This document shows, piece after piece, positions 16,340-26,829 of a DNA stretch of 64,000 nt. The translations under genes were made by a program, and so were the position numbers. The notes beneath the pieces were generated by a model that was given only the letters and a program-made list of their open reading frames with translations, was not told where the DNA came from and did no database searches. Numbering within the stretch: position 1 is the stretch's first letter; each line of letters opens with the position of its first letter. The DNA is from Fuscovulum blasticum DSM 2131 (GTDB lineage Bacteria; Pseudomonadota; Alphaproteobacteria; Rhodobacterales; Rhodobacteraceae), in NCBI RefSeq assembly GCF_003034965.1, contig NZ_PZKE01000007.1:124001-188000 (forward strand), in the 5' to 3' direction.

Positions 16340-17260
16340 ATGCGTAATCCAGGGCTTTCGATCATCATTCCCACTTGTGACCGGCCGGCCCTGGTGTGGC
16401 GTGCGGTGAAGGCCGCGCAGGCGGGGTTGCCGCCCGGGGGCGAGATCGTGGTTGTGGATGACGGGGTGCAGCACCCGCTGCGCCCGCCACCGGGGATGAC
16501 CGCGCCGGACAGCCTGCGCATTGTGCGCAGCGCGGGGCGGACGGGCGCCTCGGCCGCGCGCAATCTGGGGGCGGCGGCGGCGCGGGGCGACATCCTGCTG
16601 TTTCTGGATGACGATGATGAGGTTCTGCCGGACTATCCGGCACAGGTTCTGCAGATTGCCGCGCAGCAGCCCCGGGCCCAGTGGGGCTATTCCGCGATGG
16701 AGGTTGTCACCTATGACGCCGCAGGCCAGCCCGGAGCGCCCGAATACTTTTGCCGCTGGCGTGAAGGCCCGGTGCGCCCCGGCGGCGCGCTGCGCAAGAA
16801 GGTGGCGGGGCTGAATCAGGGGTTCTGGGTGCGCGCTGCCGTGTTCCGGGCCATCGGCGGGCTGGAGACGACCCTGCGCACCGATGAGGACACCGACCTG
16901 TGCTGCCGGCTGCTTGCAAAGGGCCATGAGGGCTGGCGCACGGTGCAGGCCGGGGTGCGCACCCACCGCGGCTGGGTTCAGGAGGGGCAGGCGCGGCAAC
17001 TGACCGCCGGCGATCTGGACGAGCGCGCCAACAATTACCTGACCGTGTTCCGCCGCAATGCGCCATCGGTGCCGGACCTTTCACCGTCTTACTGGTTCCT
17101 GGCGACGCGCTTCCTGCGCGTGGCCGCCAAGAGCCCCGAGCCTGCGGTGCCGGCGGAATTCTTCAGCCAGGTGCGGAACCCGCTGGTCCATACGGCGCTG
17201 CGGGTGTTCTGGTCGGTCAAGAAACTGGCCAATCAGCCGCAGCGGATCAAAGGCCATTAA
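16340..17260 (+). CDS. Family 2 glycosyltransferase
   Basis: A 306-residue GT-A fold enzyme. The N-terminus [18 protein letters not shown] and nucleotide-sugar segment IVVVDDG are typical, and [10 protein letters not shown] holds the metal-binding [18 protein letters not shown] is the downstream acidic ED motif. No membrane segment is obvious. It is divergent from mutL and overlaps the end of a second, convergent glycosyltransferase by 14 bases. Two unlike transferases face to face suggest a small surface-polysaccharide patch. Acceptor unknown. Confidence 0.88.
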   Translation: MRNPGLSIIIPTCDRPALVWRAVKAAQAGLPPGGEIVVVDDGVQHPLRPPPGMTAPDSLRIVRSAGRTGASAARNLGAAAARGDILLFLDDDDEVLPDYPAQVLQIAAQQPRAQWGYSAMEVVTYDAAGQPGAPEYFCRWREGPVRPGGALRKKVAGLNQGFWVRAAVFRAIGGLETTLRTDEDTDLCCRLLAKGHEGWRTVQAGVRTHRGWVQEGQARQLTAGDLDERANNYLTVFRRNAPSVPDLSPSYWFLATRFLRVAAKSPEPAVPAEFFSQVRNPLVHTALRVFWSVKKLANQPQRIKGH

Positions 17261-18101
17261 GGCCGCGCCGCCGGCGGGACCGATCGCGACGGCGGCGGTT
17301 CTGCTGGCGAAGCAAGGCGAGGCCAAGATAAAGCGGGCGGGTCAGCCTTGCGGCCAGCTTTTCATGCAGGGGCGCCGAAGCGGCGGGCCGCACCACGGGG
17401 TGCAGCAGGCGGCTGTAATGCAGCTTGTGCCGCAGCGTGTGGTGTGAGCCGTCGCCCGAGCTGGCATAAAGCAGGCCTTCATCGGTGCAGATGATCCGGC
17501 GGTGCGGGTGCCGGTGCAGGATGGGGTGGATCGCCAGCGTGCAGGCGATGGGCCCGGTGGTGCGCAGCGTGCCGTCCTTGCCCACACCGAAGCGGTGGCG
17601 GGAATAGGTTTCGATATTGTCGAGCACCCGGTCGATCACGGCGGCCAGGAAGGGGTGGCCCGCCCGGCTGATCATCACCCAGTTGATGTATTCGCCGTCT
17701 TCGACCGCCGAAAGTTCGGGGTGGAAACCGCAGCCCGCATCAACCCCCGTGGGGCCGTTGTCCCATTGCACCACAAGATATTCATCCTCGGGGCGAAGGA
17801 TCTGGTCCAGCGGGCGGGAGGCGCCGCTCTTGTTGTCGAAATAGACGCCGCCCAACTGGTGCAGGACCAGATAGCGCAGCAGATCAGACCGCGCCGGGCC
17901 ATAGGCCGGGTCGATGCGGGCCAGCGCGTCAAGTTCCCGCGGGCCGTAATGGCGGCGGACGAAATCCAGCGCCTCGGCATCGGACAGGATGGTCTGCGTC
18001 CAGCCCGGGTTGGCGGCGGCCAGATCCGCAAGGTTGCGGCGGAACTCGGGCCAGAGACCTTCGTGCGAGGGCACGAGATGGATCAGGTTCCTTGGAATCA
18101 T
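17247..18101 (-). CDS. DXD-type (GT32-like) glycosyltransferase
   Basis: A 284-residue protein resembling the sugar-binding DXD glycosyltransferases of capsule-type synthesis. It starts IPRNLIHLVPSHEGLWPEFRRNLADLAAANPGW and has SDLLRYLVLHQLGGVYFDNKSGA, where the usual D-x-D is replaced by D-N-K-S. The tail is extremely basic (RRRRDRSRRRRG). The ATG at 18101 has a GGGGG ribosome-binding site; the larger frame upstream is a shadow of the M16 gene. The altered DXD makes catalysis less certain than family membership. Confidence 0.78.
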   Translation of the reverse strand: MIPRNLIHLVPSHEGLWPEFRRNLADLAAANPGWTQTILSDAEALDFVRRHYGPRELDALARIDPAYGPARSDLLRYLVLHQLGGVYFDNKSGASRPLDQILRPEDEYLVVQWDNGPTGVDAGCGFHPELSAVEDGEYINWVMISRAGHPFLAAVIDRVLDNIETYSRHRFGVGKDGTLRTTGPIACTLAIHPILHRHPHRRIICTDEGLLYASSGDGSHHTLRHKLHYSRLLHPVVRPAASAPLHEKLAARLTRPLYLGLALLRQQNRRRRDRSRRRRGLNGL

Positions 18102-18232
18102 CCGCTTCACCCCCTGATTACAGGCCCGAGGAGCAAGCGCATACATCAACGCGCCCACAAGGAAAGCGGCATTTCCGCCAGCGCCCGGCCGGATTGCGGC
18201 AATCCGCCACCCGCCGGGCGGGGCCGGCCCGT

Positions 18233-19552
18233 TCAGGGGGCGGTTGTCACGCCGGCCGGCTGGCCCACCACCACGAAATGCAGCGCCTGCGGCTGGAACA
18301 GGCGCGCGGCGACGCGGTTTGCGTCTTCCAGCGTGACGGCCTCGATCTTGGCGTTGCGGGTGTTCACATAGTCGATGGGCAGATCGTCCATCTGCATCCC
18401 GACAAGGATGTTCGCGATCGGGCCATTGCCGGAAAAGCGCAGCGGGTAGCTGCCGGTCAGGTAGGTCTTGGTCGCGGCCAGTTCGTCGGCGGTGATGCCT
18501 TCGGTTGCGATGCGGGCCCATTCGGCGCGCACGACCTCCATCGCCTCGGCCACCTTTTCGTTCGAGGCGGAGAACTGGCCCATCAGCATTTCGGCCAGAT
18601 CCATCGGCACCAGATAGGTGCCGATCCCGTAGGTCAGGCCGCGCTTCTCGCGCACCTCGGTCATCAGCCGGGCCGAGAAGCGACCGCCGCCAAGAACCTC
18701 GTTCAGGATGAAGGCGGCGAAGAAATCGGGATCGTCGCGGCGGATGCCGCCTTGGCCGAAGAACACCACCGATTGCGGCGAGGGAAAATCCTCGACCGTC
18801 ACGCCGGGCTTGAGCGTCCAGGGCGCCTGCGGGGGCAGCGGCGCGCCGGTTTCGGGCAGGCCACCCAGCAGCTTGTCCAGCAGGGCGGCCAGTTCGACGG
18901 CGGTGATGTCGCCGGCCGCGCCGATGACCACGCGGTCACGGGCCAGCGTGGCCTTGTGGGCGGCGACCAGATCGTCGCGGGTCAGCGCGGCCACCGTTTC
19001 GGGCGTGCCCTTGCCGGGGGTGCCATAGGGGTGGTCGCCGAAGGCCAGCCGGTCGAAGATGCGCGGCGCGATCGCGTTGGGGTCCATCGCATCGGAGCGC
19101 AGGCCCGACAGCACCTGTTCGCGCACCCGGTCAATCGCATCCTGATCGAAGCGGGGTGCGGTCAGCGCCTGACGCAGCAGGTCGGTGGCGGCGTCGCGGT
19201 TTTCGGTCAGCATCCGGGCCGAGACCGACAGCGTGTCGGCGCCCGAATCGAACAGGAAGCTGGCGGCCAGCCCGTCGCGCGCCTCGGCAAAGGCGCGGCT
19301 GTCCATGTCGCCGGTGCCTTCCTCGATCAGGCCGGTCATCAGATAGACCGCGCCGCGCTTGCCCGGCGCATCCAGCGAGGTGCCGCCGCGGAATTGCAGT
19401 TCCAGCGAGACGAAGGGCAGGCCGTGGTCTTCCACCAGCCAGGCGGTCAGGCCGCCGGGGGTCTTCACCTCTTGAATGGCCACTTCGGCGCGGGCCGGAA
19501 GGGCAAGCGTCAGCACCAGCGAGAGGGCCGCGAGAACGGGGCGCAGCATCAT
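18233..19552 (-). CDS. M16 peptidase-like protein lacking the zinc motif
   Basis: A 439-residue exported M16 protein with signal peptide (residues 1-22, ending PARAE). At the position of the zinc site HxxEH it reads AVYLMTGLIEEG, so it should not be catalytic. It keeps the C-terminal M16 features such as REKRGLTYGIGTYL and LTGSYPLRFSG. In such pairs the inactive partner assembles with the active one. Its ATG overlaps the stop of the active partner by four bases. Confidence 0.92.
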   Translation of the reverse strand: MMLRPVLAALSLVLTLALPARAEVAIQEVKTPGGLTAWLVEDHGLPFVSLELQFRGGTSLDAPGKRGAVYLMTGLIEEGTGDMDSRAFAEARDGLAASFLFDSGADTLSVSARMLTENRDAATDLLRQALTAPRFDQDAIDRVREQVLSGLRSDAMDPNAIAPRIFDRLAFGDHPYGTPGKGTPETVAALTRDDLVAAHKATLARDRVVIGAAGDITAVELAALLDKLLGGLPETGAPLPPQAPWTLKPGVTVEDFPSPQSVVFFGQGGIRRDDPDFFAAFILNEVLGGGRFSARLMTEVREKRGLTYGIGTYLVPMDLAEMLMGQFSASNEKVAEAMEVVRAEWARIATEGITADELAATKTYLTGSYPLRFSGNGPIANILVGMQMDDLPIDYVNTRNAKIEAVTLEDANRVAARLFQPQALHFVVVGQPAGVTTAP

Positions 19553-20961
19553 TCCTGAATCTCCTCGGGCGCGGGCATCGGCAGGGGGGACGGGGCGGCG
19601 CTGTCGGGGGCGGCGGCGCCTTCGGGGGCGGTCAGCCAGCCGGTGACGGCCTGATTGCGGTTCAGCACCTGTGCGGCGACCTTCATCACATCGTCGATGG
19701 TGACGGACATCAGCACATCGTCATAGCCCTGGATGTCCTGCACCGACAGGCCGATGGACAGTTCTTCGCCATACATGCGCGCCAGACCCTGCACGTCATC
19801 CTTGCCGAAGATTTCCGAGGCGTGCATCTGGGTGCGGATGCGTTCGAAGGCGGCCGGATCGGGGCCTTCGGCCAGGAAGCGGGTCAGGGTTTCGTCCAGC
19901 GCGGCTTCGGCGCTGGCCAGGCTGACGCCGGGGGCGGGCACGACATAGACGCCGAAGCTGCTGTCGTCGATCGTGGTGCCGTCATAGAAGGCCGAGGTGT
20001 ACAGCGCGACCTGGCGGTCGAATTGCAGGGCACGGGCCAGAACCGAGGTTTGGCCGCTGCCGCCCAGCAACTCGGCCAGGATCGACAGGGCGGCGGCATC
20101 CTTCTGGTCGCTCGGGTTGCGTTCGGGGGCCAGATAGCTGCGGTAGAGATAGGGTTCGGACACGCGCGGGTCAGACATGGCCAGCCGGCGTTCGGCCAGT
20201 TGCGGCGGTTCCTGCGGGCGCAGGCGCGGCGTCAGCCCCTCCGAGGGCGGGATCGGGCCGTAATGCTTTTCGGCCAGCGCGCGCACCTGATCGGGGGTGA
20301 CATCGCCCGCGATGATCAGGATCGCGTTGTTCGGCGCATAGAAGCGGCGGTAGTAATCCAGCGCGTCTTCGCGGTTCAACTGTTCGATCTCATGCCGCCA
20401 GCCGATGACGGGCACGCCATAAGGGCCGTTCAGGTATTGCGCGGCGCGCATCTGTTCGCTGAGCAGGGCGCCGGGGCTGGAATCGGTGCGCTGGGCGCGT
20501 TCTTCCAGAATGACCTGCCGCTCGGTGGTGACATCCTCTTCGGTCAGGCGCAGGTTGCGCATCCGGTCGGCTTCCATGCCCATCACCAGATCCAGCCGGT
20601 CGGCGGCGATGTGCTGGAAATAGGCGGTGTAATCCCAGGAGGTGAAGGCGTTGTCATCGCCGCCCTGCGCCTCGATCATGGTGGAGAAGGCGCCGGGGGG
20701 AATCTTGTCGGTGCCCTTGAACATCAGGTGTTCCAGAAAATGCGCGATGCCCGATTTTCCGGCGGGTTCATCCGCGGCGCCGACCTTGTACCAGATCATC
20801 TGAACGGCCACCGGGGCGCGGTGATCCTCGATCACCACCACCTCAAGCCCGTTCTTCAGCGTGAAGGTGGAAACCGTTTCGGCGCGGGCAGCATCCAGCG
20901 GGGCCAGGGCCGCGGCAAGGGCAAGAAACAGCGGCAGAAGCCGGCGCAGGGGCAGACGCAT
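19549..20961 (-). CDS. Catalytic M16 zinc metallopeptidase
   Basis: A 470-residue exported M16 peptidase. A signal peptide (residues 1-27) precedes VSTFTLKNGLEVVVIEDHRAP. The zinc motif HFLEH is at residues 74-78, followed by LMFKGTDKIPPGAFS and the distal acidic segment. It should act in the periplasm on peptides, paired with the non-catalytic protein encoded immediately downstream. The ATG at 20961 gives the signal peptide; the extended start adds non-homologous residues. Confidence 0.93.
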   Translation of the reverse strand: MRLPLRRLLPLFLALAAALAPLDAARAETVSTFTLKNGLEVVVIEDHRAPVAVQMIWYKVGAADEPAGKSGIAHFLEHLMFKGTDKIPPGAFSTMIEAQGGDDNAFTSWDYTAYFQHIAADRLDLVMGMEADRMRNLRLTEEDVTTERQVILEERAQRTDSSPGALLSEQMRAAQYLNGPYGVPVIGWRHEIEQLNREDALDYYRRFYAPNNAILIIAGDVTPDQVRALAEKHYGPIPPSEGLTPRLRPQEPPQLAERRLAMSDPRVSEPYLYRSYLAPERNPSDQKDAAALSILAELLGGSGQTSVLARALQFDRQVALYTSAFYDGTTIDDSSFGVYVVPAPGVSLASAEAALDETLTRFLAEGPDPAAFERIRTQMHASEIFGKDDVQGLARMYGEELSIGLSVQDIQGYDDVLMSVTIDDVMKVAAQVLNRNQAVTGWLTAPEGAAAPDSAAPSPLPMPAPEEIQE

Positions 20962-21052
20962 GGGATACCTCGGTTGTCCGGGGGCAGGGTGCAAGGGGCG
21001 GGCCGGGCGGTCAAGCCGCGCCGGCCGGCACTGTCGCGGATGTGACCGCCGG

Positions 21053-21580
21053 TTATTCGCCGTCTTTGGGCGGCGGGGCCGAAGGCGTGCGCGCGCCCGC
21101 CTTGCGCCAGCGGGCCAGTTCGGCGTGCTGGTCCAGCGACATCTTGCGATAGGCCTTGTAGTACACGTTGACGTTCAGCAACCGTTCCAGCACCAGGCCG
21201 TTGTGCTTGCGCCGCCATTCCAGATCTTCGGCGGCCAGCGTCTGGCGGATCGCGCCATCCAGCCCGAAGCGGCTGGCATGGGCAAAGAGCGAGCCATCCG
21301 CCGCCGGGATGCCGGTGCTGGCGCCCGGCCGGCCGCCAAGGGCGACCACCGCATCATCCAGCGGGCGCTGGTCGCTGCGGTTCGATCCGCCCGGCGTGGG
21401 CGCGGGCAGGTCATTCAGGCTTTCGGGCATTTCCAGCGGCTTCGGCGGGATAATGGCGAATTCATCCGGGCCCTTGGTCCGGATGTTCATCAGCTTGGGG
21501 TCGCCCTGGTCGCCGCAACCGGCCAGCGCAAGCGCCGCCATCGTCGCGATGACGCTGAGCCGAACCGTCCTTGCCTGCAT
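21053..21580 (-). CDS. DUF3035 lipoprotein
   Basis: A 175-residue putative lipoprotein. The signal sequence ends in the lipobox LAGC (Cys near residue 22). The mature start GDQGDPKLMNIRTKGPDEFAIIPPKPLEMP is the DUF3035 signature. The C-terminal tail is Pro/Lys-rich. The gene follows lspA, whose product would process its lipobox, in the conserved purH-lspA-DUF3035-M16-M16 order. No function is known for the family. Confidence 0.88.
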   Translation of the reverse strand: MQARTVRLSVIATMAALALAGCGDQGDPKLMNIRTKGPDEFAIIPPKPLEMPESLNDLPAPTPGGSNRSDQRPLDDAVVALGGRPGASTGIPAADGSLFAHASRFGLDGAIRQTLAAEDLEWRRKHNGLVLERLLNVNVYYKAYRKMSLDQHAELARWRKAGARTPSAPPPKDGE

Positions 21581-21633
21581 TCCGGCCTCCACCTTCGTCT
21601 TGCCGTCCGTCTTAACCCAAAGGATTTGCCCCG

Positions 21634-22152
21634 TCACGGGGTCTTTCGGTCGGGTTTCCCGCGCTTTGGCGGTTTTTGCCCGGTTGATTGCCCGGCAAAA
21701 AGCGCCAGACCGGCCGCACCGGCGAAGATCGCGATGTCGGCCACGTTGAAGGCATAGGGATTCTCGAAGCCGCAGCAGGACATGTTCAGGAAGTCGGCCA
21801 CCGCGCCATGGACCAGCCGGTCCACCACATTGCCAAGCGCGCCGCCGATCAGCAGCCCGGCCGAAATCTGCACGATGCGCGAAGGCCGATCGCGGCGGAC
21901 CCAGACCCAGACCCAGGCTGCGATGGCCAGCGCGATGGTGATCAGCACCCAGCGGGTCAGGTCGGAATGGCCCGAGAACAGGCCGAAGTTGATGCCCCGG
22001 TTCCAGGTCATGCGGAACACAAGGTAGGGTGGCCAGATTTCATAATCGTCTAGAAAGCTTCGATTTTCTAAACCGAGTCCTTTAAGTACGACCAGCTTGC
22101 TGGCCTGATCCAGGCCAAAGGTCACAAGGGCGGAAAGCGTGGTGATCCGCAT
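21634..22152 (-). CDS. lspA: Lipoprotein signal peptidase LspA
   Basis: A 172-residue inner-membrane aspartyl peptidase that removes signal peptides from prolipoproteins. Four membrane helices are visible. Motifs are DQASK (TM1), [34 protein letters not shown] (first catalytic Asp) and [12 protein letters not shown] (second catalytic Asp). The start lies four bases after the purH stop. Codons 18-38 (about 22040-22100) use many A/T-rich codons (GTA, CTT, AAA, TTA, CGA, CTA), unlike the rest of the gene; see findings. Confidence 0.95.
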   Translation of the reverse strand: MRITTLSALVTFGLDQASKLVVLKGLGLENRSFLDDYEIWPPYLVFRMTWNRGINFGLFSGHSDLTRWVLITIALAIAAWVWVWVRRDRPSRIVQISAGLLIGGALGNVVDRLVHGAVADFLNMSCCGFENPYAFNVADIAIFAGAAGLALFAGQSTGQKPPKRGKPDRKTP

Positions 22153-22156
22153 GGTG

Positions 22157-23740
22157 TCAGTGCCGGAAATGGCGCTGGCCGGTGAAGACCATGGCCAGAC
22201 CCAGCCGGTCTGCCGCCTCGATCACCGCGCTGTCGTTCATGCTGCCGCCGGGCTGGATCACCGCCGTCGCACCGACCGAGGCGAGCACCTCGATTCCATC
22301 GGGGAAGGGGAAGAAGGCATCGGAGGCCGCGACGCAGCCCTTGGCCGGGGTTTCGGGCAGGCCAAGCGCGGTGCCCATCTCGCCGGCCTTGCGGGCGGCG
22401 ATCATGGTGGAATCGACGCGGCTCATCTGGCCGGCGCCGACGCCGACGGTGGCGCCGTCCTTGACATAGACGATGGCGTTGGACTTGACGTGCTTGGCCA
22501 CCTTCCAGGCGAAGAACAGGTCTTCCAGTTCCTGCGCCGAAGGGGTGCGGCGGGTGACGACCCGCAGATCGCCCGGGGTGACGCTGTCCACGTCCGAATC
22601 CTGCACAAGAAAGCCGCCGGCGACCTGGCGGAAGGCCAGCACGCCGCGCGTCGGGTCGGGCAGGGTTTCGGTGGTCAGCAGGCGCAGGTTCTTCTTCGCC
22701 GCGAAGATCGCCTTCGCCTCGTCGCTGGCGCCGGGGGCGATGACGACTTCGGTGAAGATCTTGACGATTTCCTCGGCGGTGGCGGCGTCAAGCGGCTGGT
22801 TCAGCGCGACGATGCCGCCGAAGGCCGAGGTCTGGTCGCACTGCCAGGCGCGCAGATAGGCATCGCGCAGGCTGGCGGCCTTGCCCACGCCGCAGGGGTT
22901 GGCGTGCTTGATGATGGCGCAGGCCGGGCCTTGGCCTGCAAATTCGGCCACCAGTTCGAAGGCGGCGTCGGTGTCGTTGATGTTGTTGTAGGACAGTTCC
23001 TTGCCCTGCCACTGTTTCGCGGTGGCGACGCCGGGGCGGCCCGAGCCATCGGTGTAGAAGGCGGCGGACTGGTGGGGGTTTTCGCCATAGCGCAGGGTCT
23101 GCGCCAGCTTGCCGGCAAAGCTGCGGTAGCGCGGCGCGGTTTCGCCGATGGCGCCGGCCATCCAGGTGGAAACGGCGGTGTCATAGGCGGCGGTGCGGGC
23201 ATAGGCGGTGAGCGCCAGCTTCTGCCGGAAGGCCAGCGTCGTGCCATCCTGTTCGGCCAGTTCGGCCAGCAGGGGGGCGTAATCGGCGGGGTCGGTGACC
23301 ACGGCGACGAAGGCGTGGTTCTTGGCCGCGGCGCGGATCATCGCGGGGCCGCCGATGTCGATGTTTTCAATGCAGGTGTCGTAATCGGCGCCCTTGGCCA
23401 CCGTCGCCTCGAACGGGTAAAGGTTCACCACCAGCAGGTCGATCGGGCCGATGCCGTGCTTGGCCATGGCGGCCAGATGGGCGGGGTTGTCGCGCAGCGC
23501 CAGAAGGCCGCCATGCACTTTGGGGTGCAGCGTCTTGACCCGGCCATCCATCATCTCGGGAAAGCCGGTCACGTCGCTGACATCCTTCACCGGAAGGCCC
23601 GCCTCGCGCAGCAGGGCCGAGGTGCCGCCGGTGGACAGAAGTTCCACCCCATGCCCGTGCAGGGCGCGGGCCAGGTCCAGAAGGCCGGTCTTGTCTGAAA
23701 CCGAGATCAGGGCGCGGGTGATGCGGACGGGGGCTGTCAT
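22157..23740 (-). CDS. purH: Bifunctional AICAR transformylase/IMP cyclohydrolase PurH
   Basis: A 527-residue enzyme for the last two steps of purine synthesis. The N-terminal IMP cyclohydrolase (MGS-like) domain shows [43 protein letters not shown]. The AICAR transformylase domain shows [38 protein letters not shown] and the closing [13 protein letters not shown] and [17 protein letters not shown]. Length and motifs are normal. It follows the heparinase-like gene by 17 bases in the same operon. Confidence 0.97.
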   Translation of the reverse strand: MTAPVRITRALISVSDKTGLLDLARALHGHGVELLSTGGTSALLREAGLPVKDVSDVTGFPEMMDGRVKTLHPKVHGGLLALRDNPAHLAAMAKHGIGPIDLLVVNLYPFEATVAKGADYDTCIENIDIGGPAMIRAAAKNHAFVAVVTDPADYAPLLAELAEQDGTTLAFRQKLALTAYARTAAYDTAVSTWMAGAIGETAPRYRSFAGKLAQTLRYGENPHQSAAFYTDGSGRPGVATAKQWQGKELSYNNINDTDAAFELVAEFAGQGPACAIIKHANPCGVGKAASLRDAYLRAWQCDQTSAFGGIVALNQPLDAATAEEIVKIFTEVVIAPGASDEAKAIFAAKKNLRLLTTETLPDPTRGVLAFRQVAGGFLVQDSDVDSVTPGDLRVVTRRTPSAQELEDLFFAWKVAKHVKSNAIVYVKDGATVGVGAGQMSRVDSTMIAARKAGEMGTALGLPETPAKGCVAASDAFFPFPDGIEVLASVGATAVIQPGGSMNDSAVIEAADRLGLAMVFTGQRHFRH

Positions 23741-23757
23741 GGGGTCTCCGGTGCCTG

Positions 23758-25485
23758 TCAGAGAGAGACCGGGTCTTCCCGGTCGATGTCGCGGATGCCG
23801 GTGGGAGTATCCTGTGCCTTCGCCAAGGTCCAGCCGATGCGCGTTTCATTTTCGCGTGCCCGGCCCGTCAGCACGATGGCCCAGGCGGGGCGGGGCCGCA
23901 GGCGGCCGGTTTCCAGATAGACCGAAGGATCAAGCGACAGATGCGCGCGGCCGTCGTGGCGCAGCACCCAGATCTCGCCCGAGCGGAGCTGCATCGAGAC
24001 GGCGGTGCCGCCCATGTCCAGCGTGGCATCGACATCGGGGTGCAGGTGGAAGCGGATGGTGAAGGCGATGCCGTCCAGCTTCGACCGGGTGAGCAGATCC
24101 TGGAACCGGGCGATTTCCGCCGGGGTGGTGGCGGTCAGCGTGTCGGTGCCGGTCAGCAGGCGGCCATTGGTGCTGAGCGAAAGCCGGCGCCCGGCGGTCA
24201 GGCCATGGGTGGCCGACCAGCCGTCATGGGCCACATAAACCTCGGCGCCAGTGTCGGCCCAGGTGTTCAGCGCGGTGACGCGGGCGCTGTCGCCCAGGGC
24301 GCCGGGCTGTTTCGACGTGCCGAAGCGCGACGAGGAATAGCCCGAGATCGCCAGCGCGGAATGGGATTGCGTGGCGCGTCCCGCAAGCCGCCAGTCTGGC
24401 CCGAAGGACAGGCCCGATCCGCAGGACACGATCAGCGGGCGGCGGCCCGAGGTCAGTTCGAAGGCGGCGGTCGAGGCATGGGCGGTGGCGCTGGCCGCGC
24501 CGGAAGGCGGGTCGGCGGCATCAAGGATCAGGCTGGTGCGGCCGGCGGAAAGCCGGACGAAGCCCATGGCCTGCGCCAGATGGCCGGGCGGTTTCAGCAT
24601 GGCCGAAGCCGCCAGCGCCTGATCCAGCCGCCCATCCACCCCGCCGCCGCCGCCGTGGAACCGCGCCAGCCCGCCATCGGCATGGCGCAGCGTGCGCAGG
24701 CAGGGGGCGATGCGGTCGATGGCCTGGCCCAGTTCGGGCGGGATGTCGCGGTCGGCCTCGGCCAGGGCGCGGGCGGCCCAGGTCAGCAGCGTCAGGACTT
24801 CCAGCAGTTCCTCGGGGTTGCGGGTGGGGATGCCGCCGGCGGCGTCGATCTCGCGCGTGCAGTCGCGCACCAGGGCCGAGGTGGCCGGGGCGACGTGATC
24901 CTCCATCCCGATCAGGGCGAGGCTGGCGCAGAGAAGGCCGGTCAGCGCCTCGAACCGGGGCAGGCCGGGGCTGGCGGCCCCGGCGCGGCGGGCAAGAAAG
25001 GCGGTCTGCCGGGCCAGGCTGGTGAGCAGCGCATCGCTGGCGGGCTTGTCCTGCCCGTGCAGCAGGAAGATCGCGTGATGCAGAAGCCGGATCACCCGCC
25101 GCCCGGTCAGTTCGGGCGACCAGCCGGGGCCGCTACCATTGCCGAAGCGGTCGATCCAGCCGCGGGTCCACCCTTGGGCGATGCGCCGCGCCTCGGGCGT
25201 GCCGACGGCGACCAGATCGTCCAGCCAGGCAAAGCCCTGCGCTTCGGCGGCAAAGGCGGCGTCGGGTGCGGGAATGTCCCACAACAGGGCGCCGGGGGCT
25301 TCGACCAGGTGGCCGGCGAACAGGATGTTGCCCGACACCAGTTGCTTGCCACGGGCGTAAAGCCCCATCGAGCGCGGTTCGGGCTGCGAGACGAAGCCGG
25401 TGGCCGCAGCGACGCGGCCCGCACGCCAGACGGCAATGCGGTTGGCCAGCCCGGCCCGGCGTTCTGCTGTGCCTTCCCTGCCCAT
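23758..25485 (-). CDS. Heparinase II/III family protein
   Basis: A 575-residue protein with an N-terminal alpha/alpha toroid (about residues 40-300) and a C-terminal beta-sandwich heparinase II/III-like domain (about 310-560). Segments [20 protein letters not shown] and [16 protein letters not shown] fit the family. Characterised homologues are polysaccharide lyases, but the genus-wide neighbour position beside purH suggests a house-keeping envelope role rather than heparin use. No signal peptide is evident at the chosen ATG. Substrate not known. Confidence 0.85.
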   Translation of the reverse strand: MGREGTAERRAGLANRIAVWRAGRVAAATGFVSQPEPRSMGLYARGKQLVSGNILFAGHLVEAPGALLWDIPAPDAAFAAEAQGFAWLDDLVAVGTPEARRIAQGWTRGWIDRFGNGSGPGWSPELTGRRVIRLLHHAIFLLHGQDKPASDALLTSLARQTAFLARRAGAASPGLPRFEALTGLLCASLALIGMEDHVAPATSALVRDCTREIDAAGGIPTRNPEELLEVLTLLTWAARALAEADRDIPPELGQAIDRIAPCLRTLRHADGGLARFHGGGGGVDGRLDQALAASAMLKPPGHLAQAMGFVRLSAGRTSLILDAADPPSGAASATAHASTAAFELTSGRRPLIVSCGSGLSFGPDWRLAGRATQSHSALAISGYSSSRFGTSKQPGALGDSARVTALNTWADTGAEVYVAHDGWSATHGLTAGRRLSLSTNGRLLTGTDTLTATTPAEIARFQDLLTRSKLDGIAFTIRFHLHPDVDATLDMGGTAVSMQLRSGEIWVLRHDGRAHLSLDPSVYLETGRLRPRPAWAIVLTGRARENETRIGWTLAKAQDTPTGIRDIDREDPVSL

Positions 25486-25598
25486 GCGCCCAGATGCCTG
25501 TCAAACCCTGTCCGGGTTATCCCCGGATCGCAGCCGGAACCTTACCGTCAAGCGGGGGCGCTGTCACGCGCCGCACCCCCGCGCTGTTGACGCAGCCG

Positions 25599-26750
25599 TC
25601 AGACCAGATGGTCAACCCGTTCCAGATACTGGGCCATCTGCCGCGTCTGGTCGAGCCAGCGCAGCACGAGTTTCGGATCGCGCGGCGCGGAATGGACGCC
25701 GGCGGGGATTTCGCGGTTCATCACCGCCTCGACCGCCATCGACACCGGGACCGAGACCATCCGGCTCATGGCGCTGCCGCGCGCATCGCCCCAGGCATCC
25801 ATCGCCCAGGTTTCATGGAACACGGGCCGCCCGTCGCGTTCGGCCTTGAGCGAGACGAACAGCACCACCCGGTCGGGTTCGCCCGGCGCGTAGCTGTTTT
25901 CCTTGAGCAGGTCTTCGGCCATCTCGTTCAGGCGGGCGTCGATTTCGGCATCGGGGCGGCCTTCCAGGCCTTCGACGGTGCGGAAGATGCCGTCCCAGGC
26001 CTCGGCCCAGCCTTTCAGGCGGATGGTGCCGCGCACGAAATCGCGCAGCTTCCAGGCCGGGTCGAAGTGGTAATCCTCGATGAAGGGATAGCTGTCGCGG
26101 TTCGGATAGACTTCAAACGCCTCGGGCTGCGGCAGGGGGGCGGTATAGTCGGTGATCGCATCCCACGGGCGGTTCACCCGCAGTTCGGAAAAGTTCCTCA
26201 GGCTGCGCGAGGGCGAGCGCAGCGCCTTGAGCACGCCGGCGGGGGCCCAACTGAACTTGTAGCGGAAGGGGTTGGGAATCCGGGGAATCCCGCCGCAATA
26301 GGACAGGAAGGACAGCTCGTTGTCGGGGTGACAGACCTTCGACGCGCGGTAGCGGGCCACAAGGTCATGCGCCATCAGGTGATCAAGCCCCGGATCAAGG
26401 CCGCTTTCGTTCTGGCTGACCAGACCCTTTTCGCGGAAGGCGGGGTCCAGGGCGCGCATCTCGGGCGAGATGTAGCTGGAGGAGACGAAGTTCGCGCCCT
26501 TTTCCAGACAGATCCGGGCGATGCCGACGTGATGGTCGGCGGGCAGCATCGACACGGCCACGTCGCCGGGTTGCAGCGCGGCGGCCAGGGCTTCCAGCGA
26601 ATAGAGACGGATGTCGGTGGTGATGTCGCCGACCAGATCCTGCGCCTGGTCAAGATAGCGGTTCCAGACCGCAACAGGATGGCCCGCCTCGATCAGGCGC
26701 CGCAGGCCGGGCCCCGAGGACAGGCCGGTTCCGCACCAGTGGATCATCAT
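25599..26750 (-). CDS. Saccharopine dehydrogenase, Lys9-like (saccharopine reductase) protein
   Basis: A 383-residue saccharopine-dehydrogenase-family protein. The N-terminal Rossmann segment reads MIHWCGTGLSSGPGLRRLIEAGHPVAVWNR. The family core is YISPEMRALDPAFREKGLVSQNESGLDPGLDHLMA and SYCGGIPRIPNPFRYKFSWAPAGVL. ATG 26750 is preferred because GGGAGA lies six bases upstream; the ATG at 26756 touches that site. It follows the Lys1-like gene by 79 bases. Together the pair would interconvert lysine plus 2-oxoglutarate and aminoadipate semialdehyde plus glutamate via saccharopine. Confidence 0.88.
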   Translation of the reverse strand: MMIHWCGTGLSSGPGLRRLIEAGHPVAVWNRYLDQAQDLVGDITTDIRLYSLEALAAALQPGDVAVSMLPADHHVGIARICLEKGANFVSSSYISPEMRALDPAFREKGLVSQNESGLDPGLDHLMAHDLVARYRASKVCHPDNELSFLSYCGGIPRIPNPFRYKFSWAPAGVLKALRSPSRSLRNFSELRVNRPWDAITDYTAPLPQPEAFEVYPNRDSYPFIEDYHFDPAWKLRDFVRGTIRLKGWAEAWDGIFRTVEGLEGRPDAEIDARLNEMAEDLLKENSYAPGEPDRVVLFVSLKAERDGRPVFHETWAMDAWGDARGSAMSRMVSVPVSMAVEAVMNREIPAGVHSAPRDPKLVLRWLDQTRQMAQYLERVDHLV

Positions 26751-26829
26751 CGTCATTCTCCCAGATTTGCCCCGGGAACGGGGCAGGAATTGGCGCAAGC
26801 CTCCGGGCGGGGGCTTGCGGGGGCGTGGC

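Noticed and set aside
18102-18521. N-terminal extension of the DXD glycosyltransferase to base 18521
   Set aside because: The extension reads antisense-like Arg/His-rich sequence through the end of the M16 gene. ATG 18101 has a proper ribosome-binding site and starts the family fold.
23941-25590. A 549-codon plus-strand frame opposite the heparinase-like gene
   Set aside because: Gly/Gln/Arg-rich antisense shadow; the minus strand carries coherent domains.
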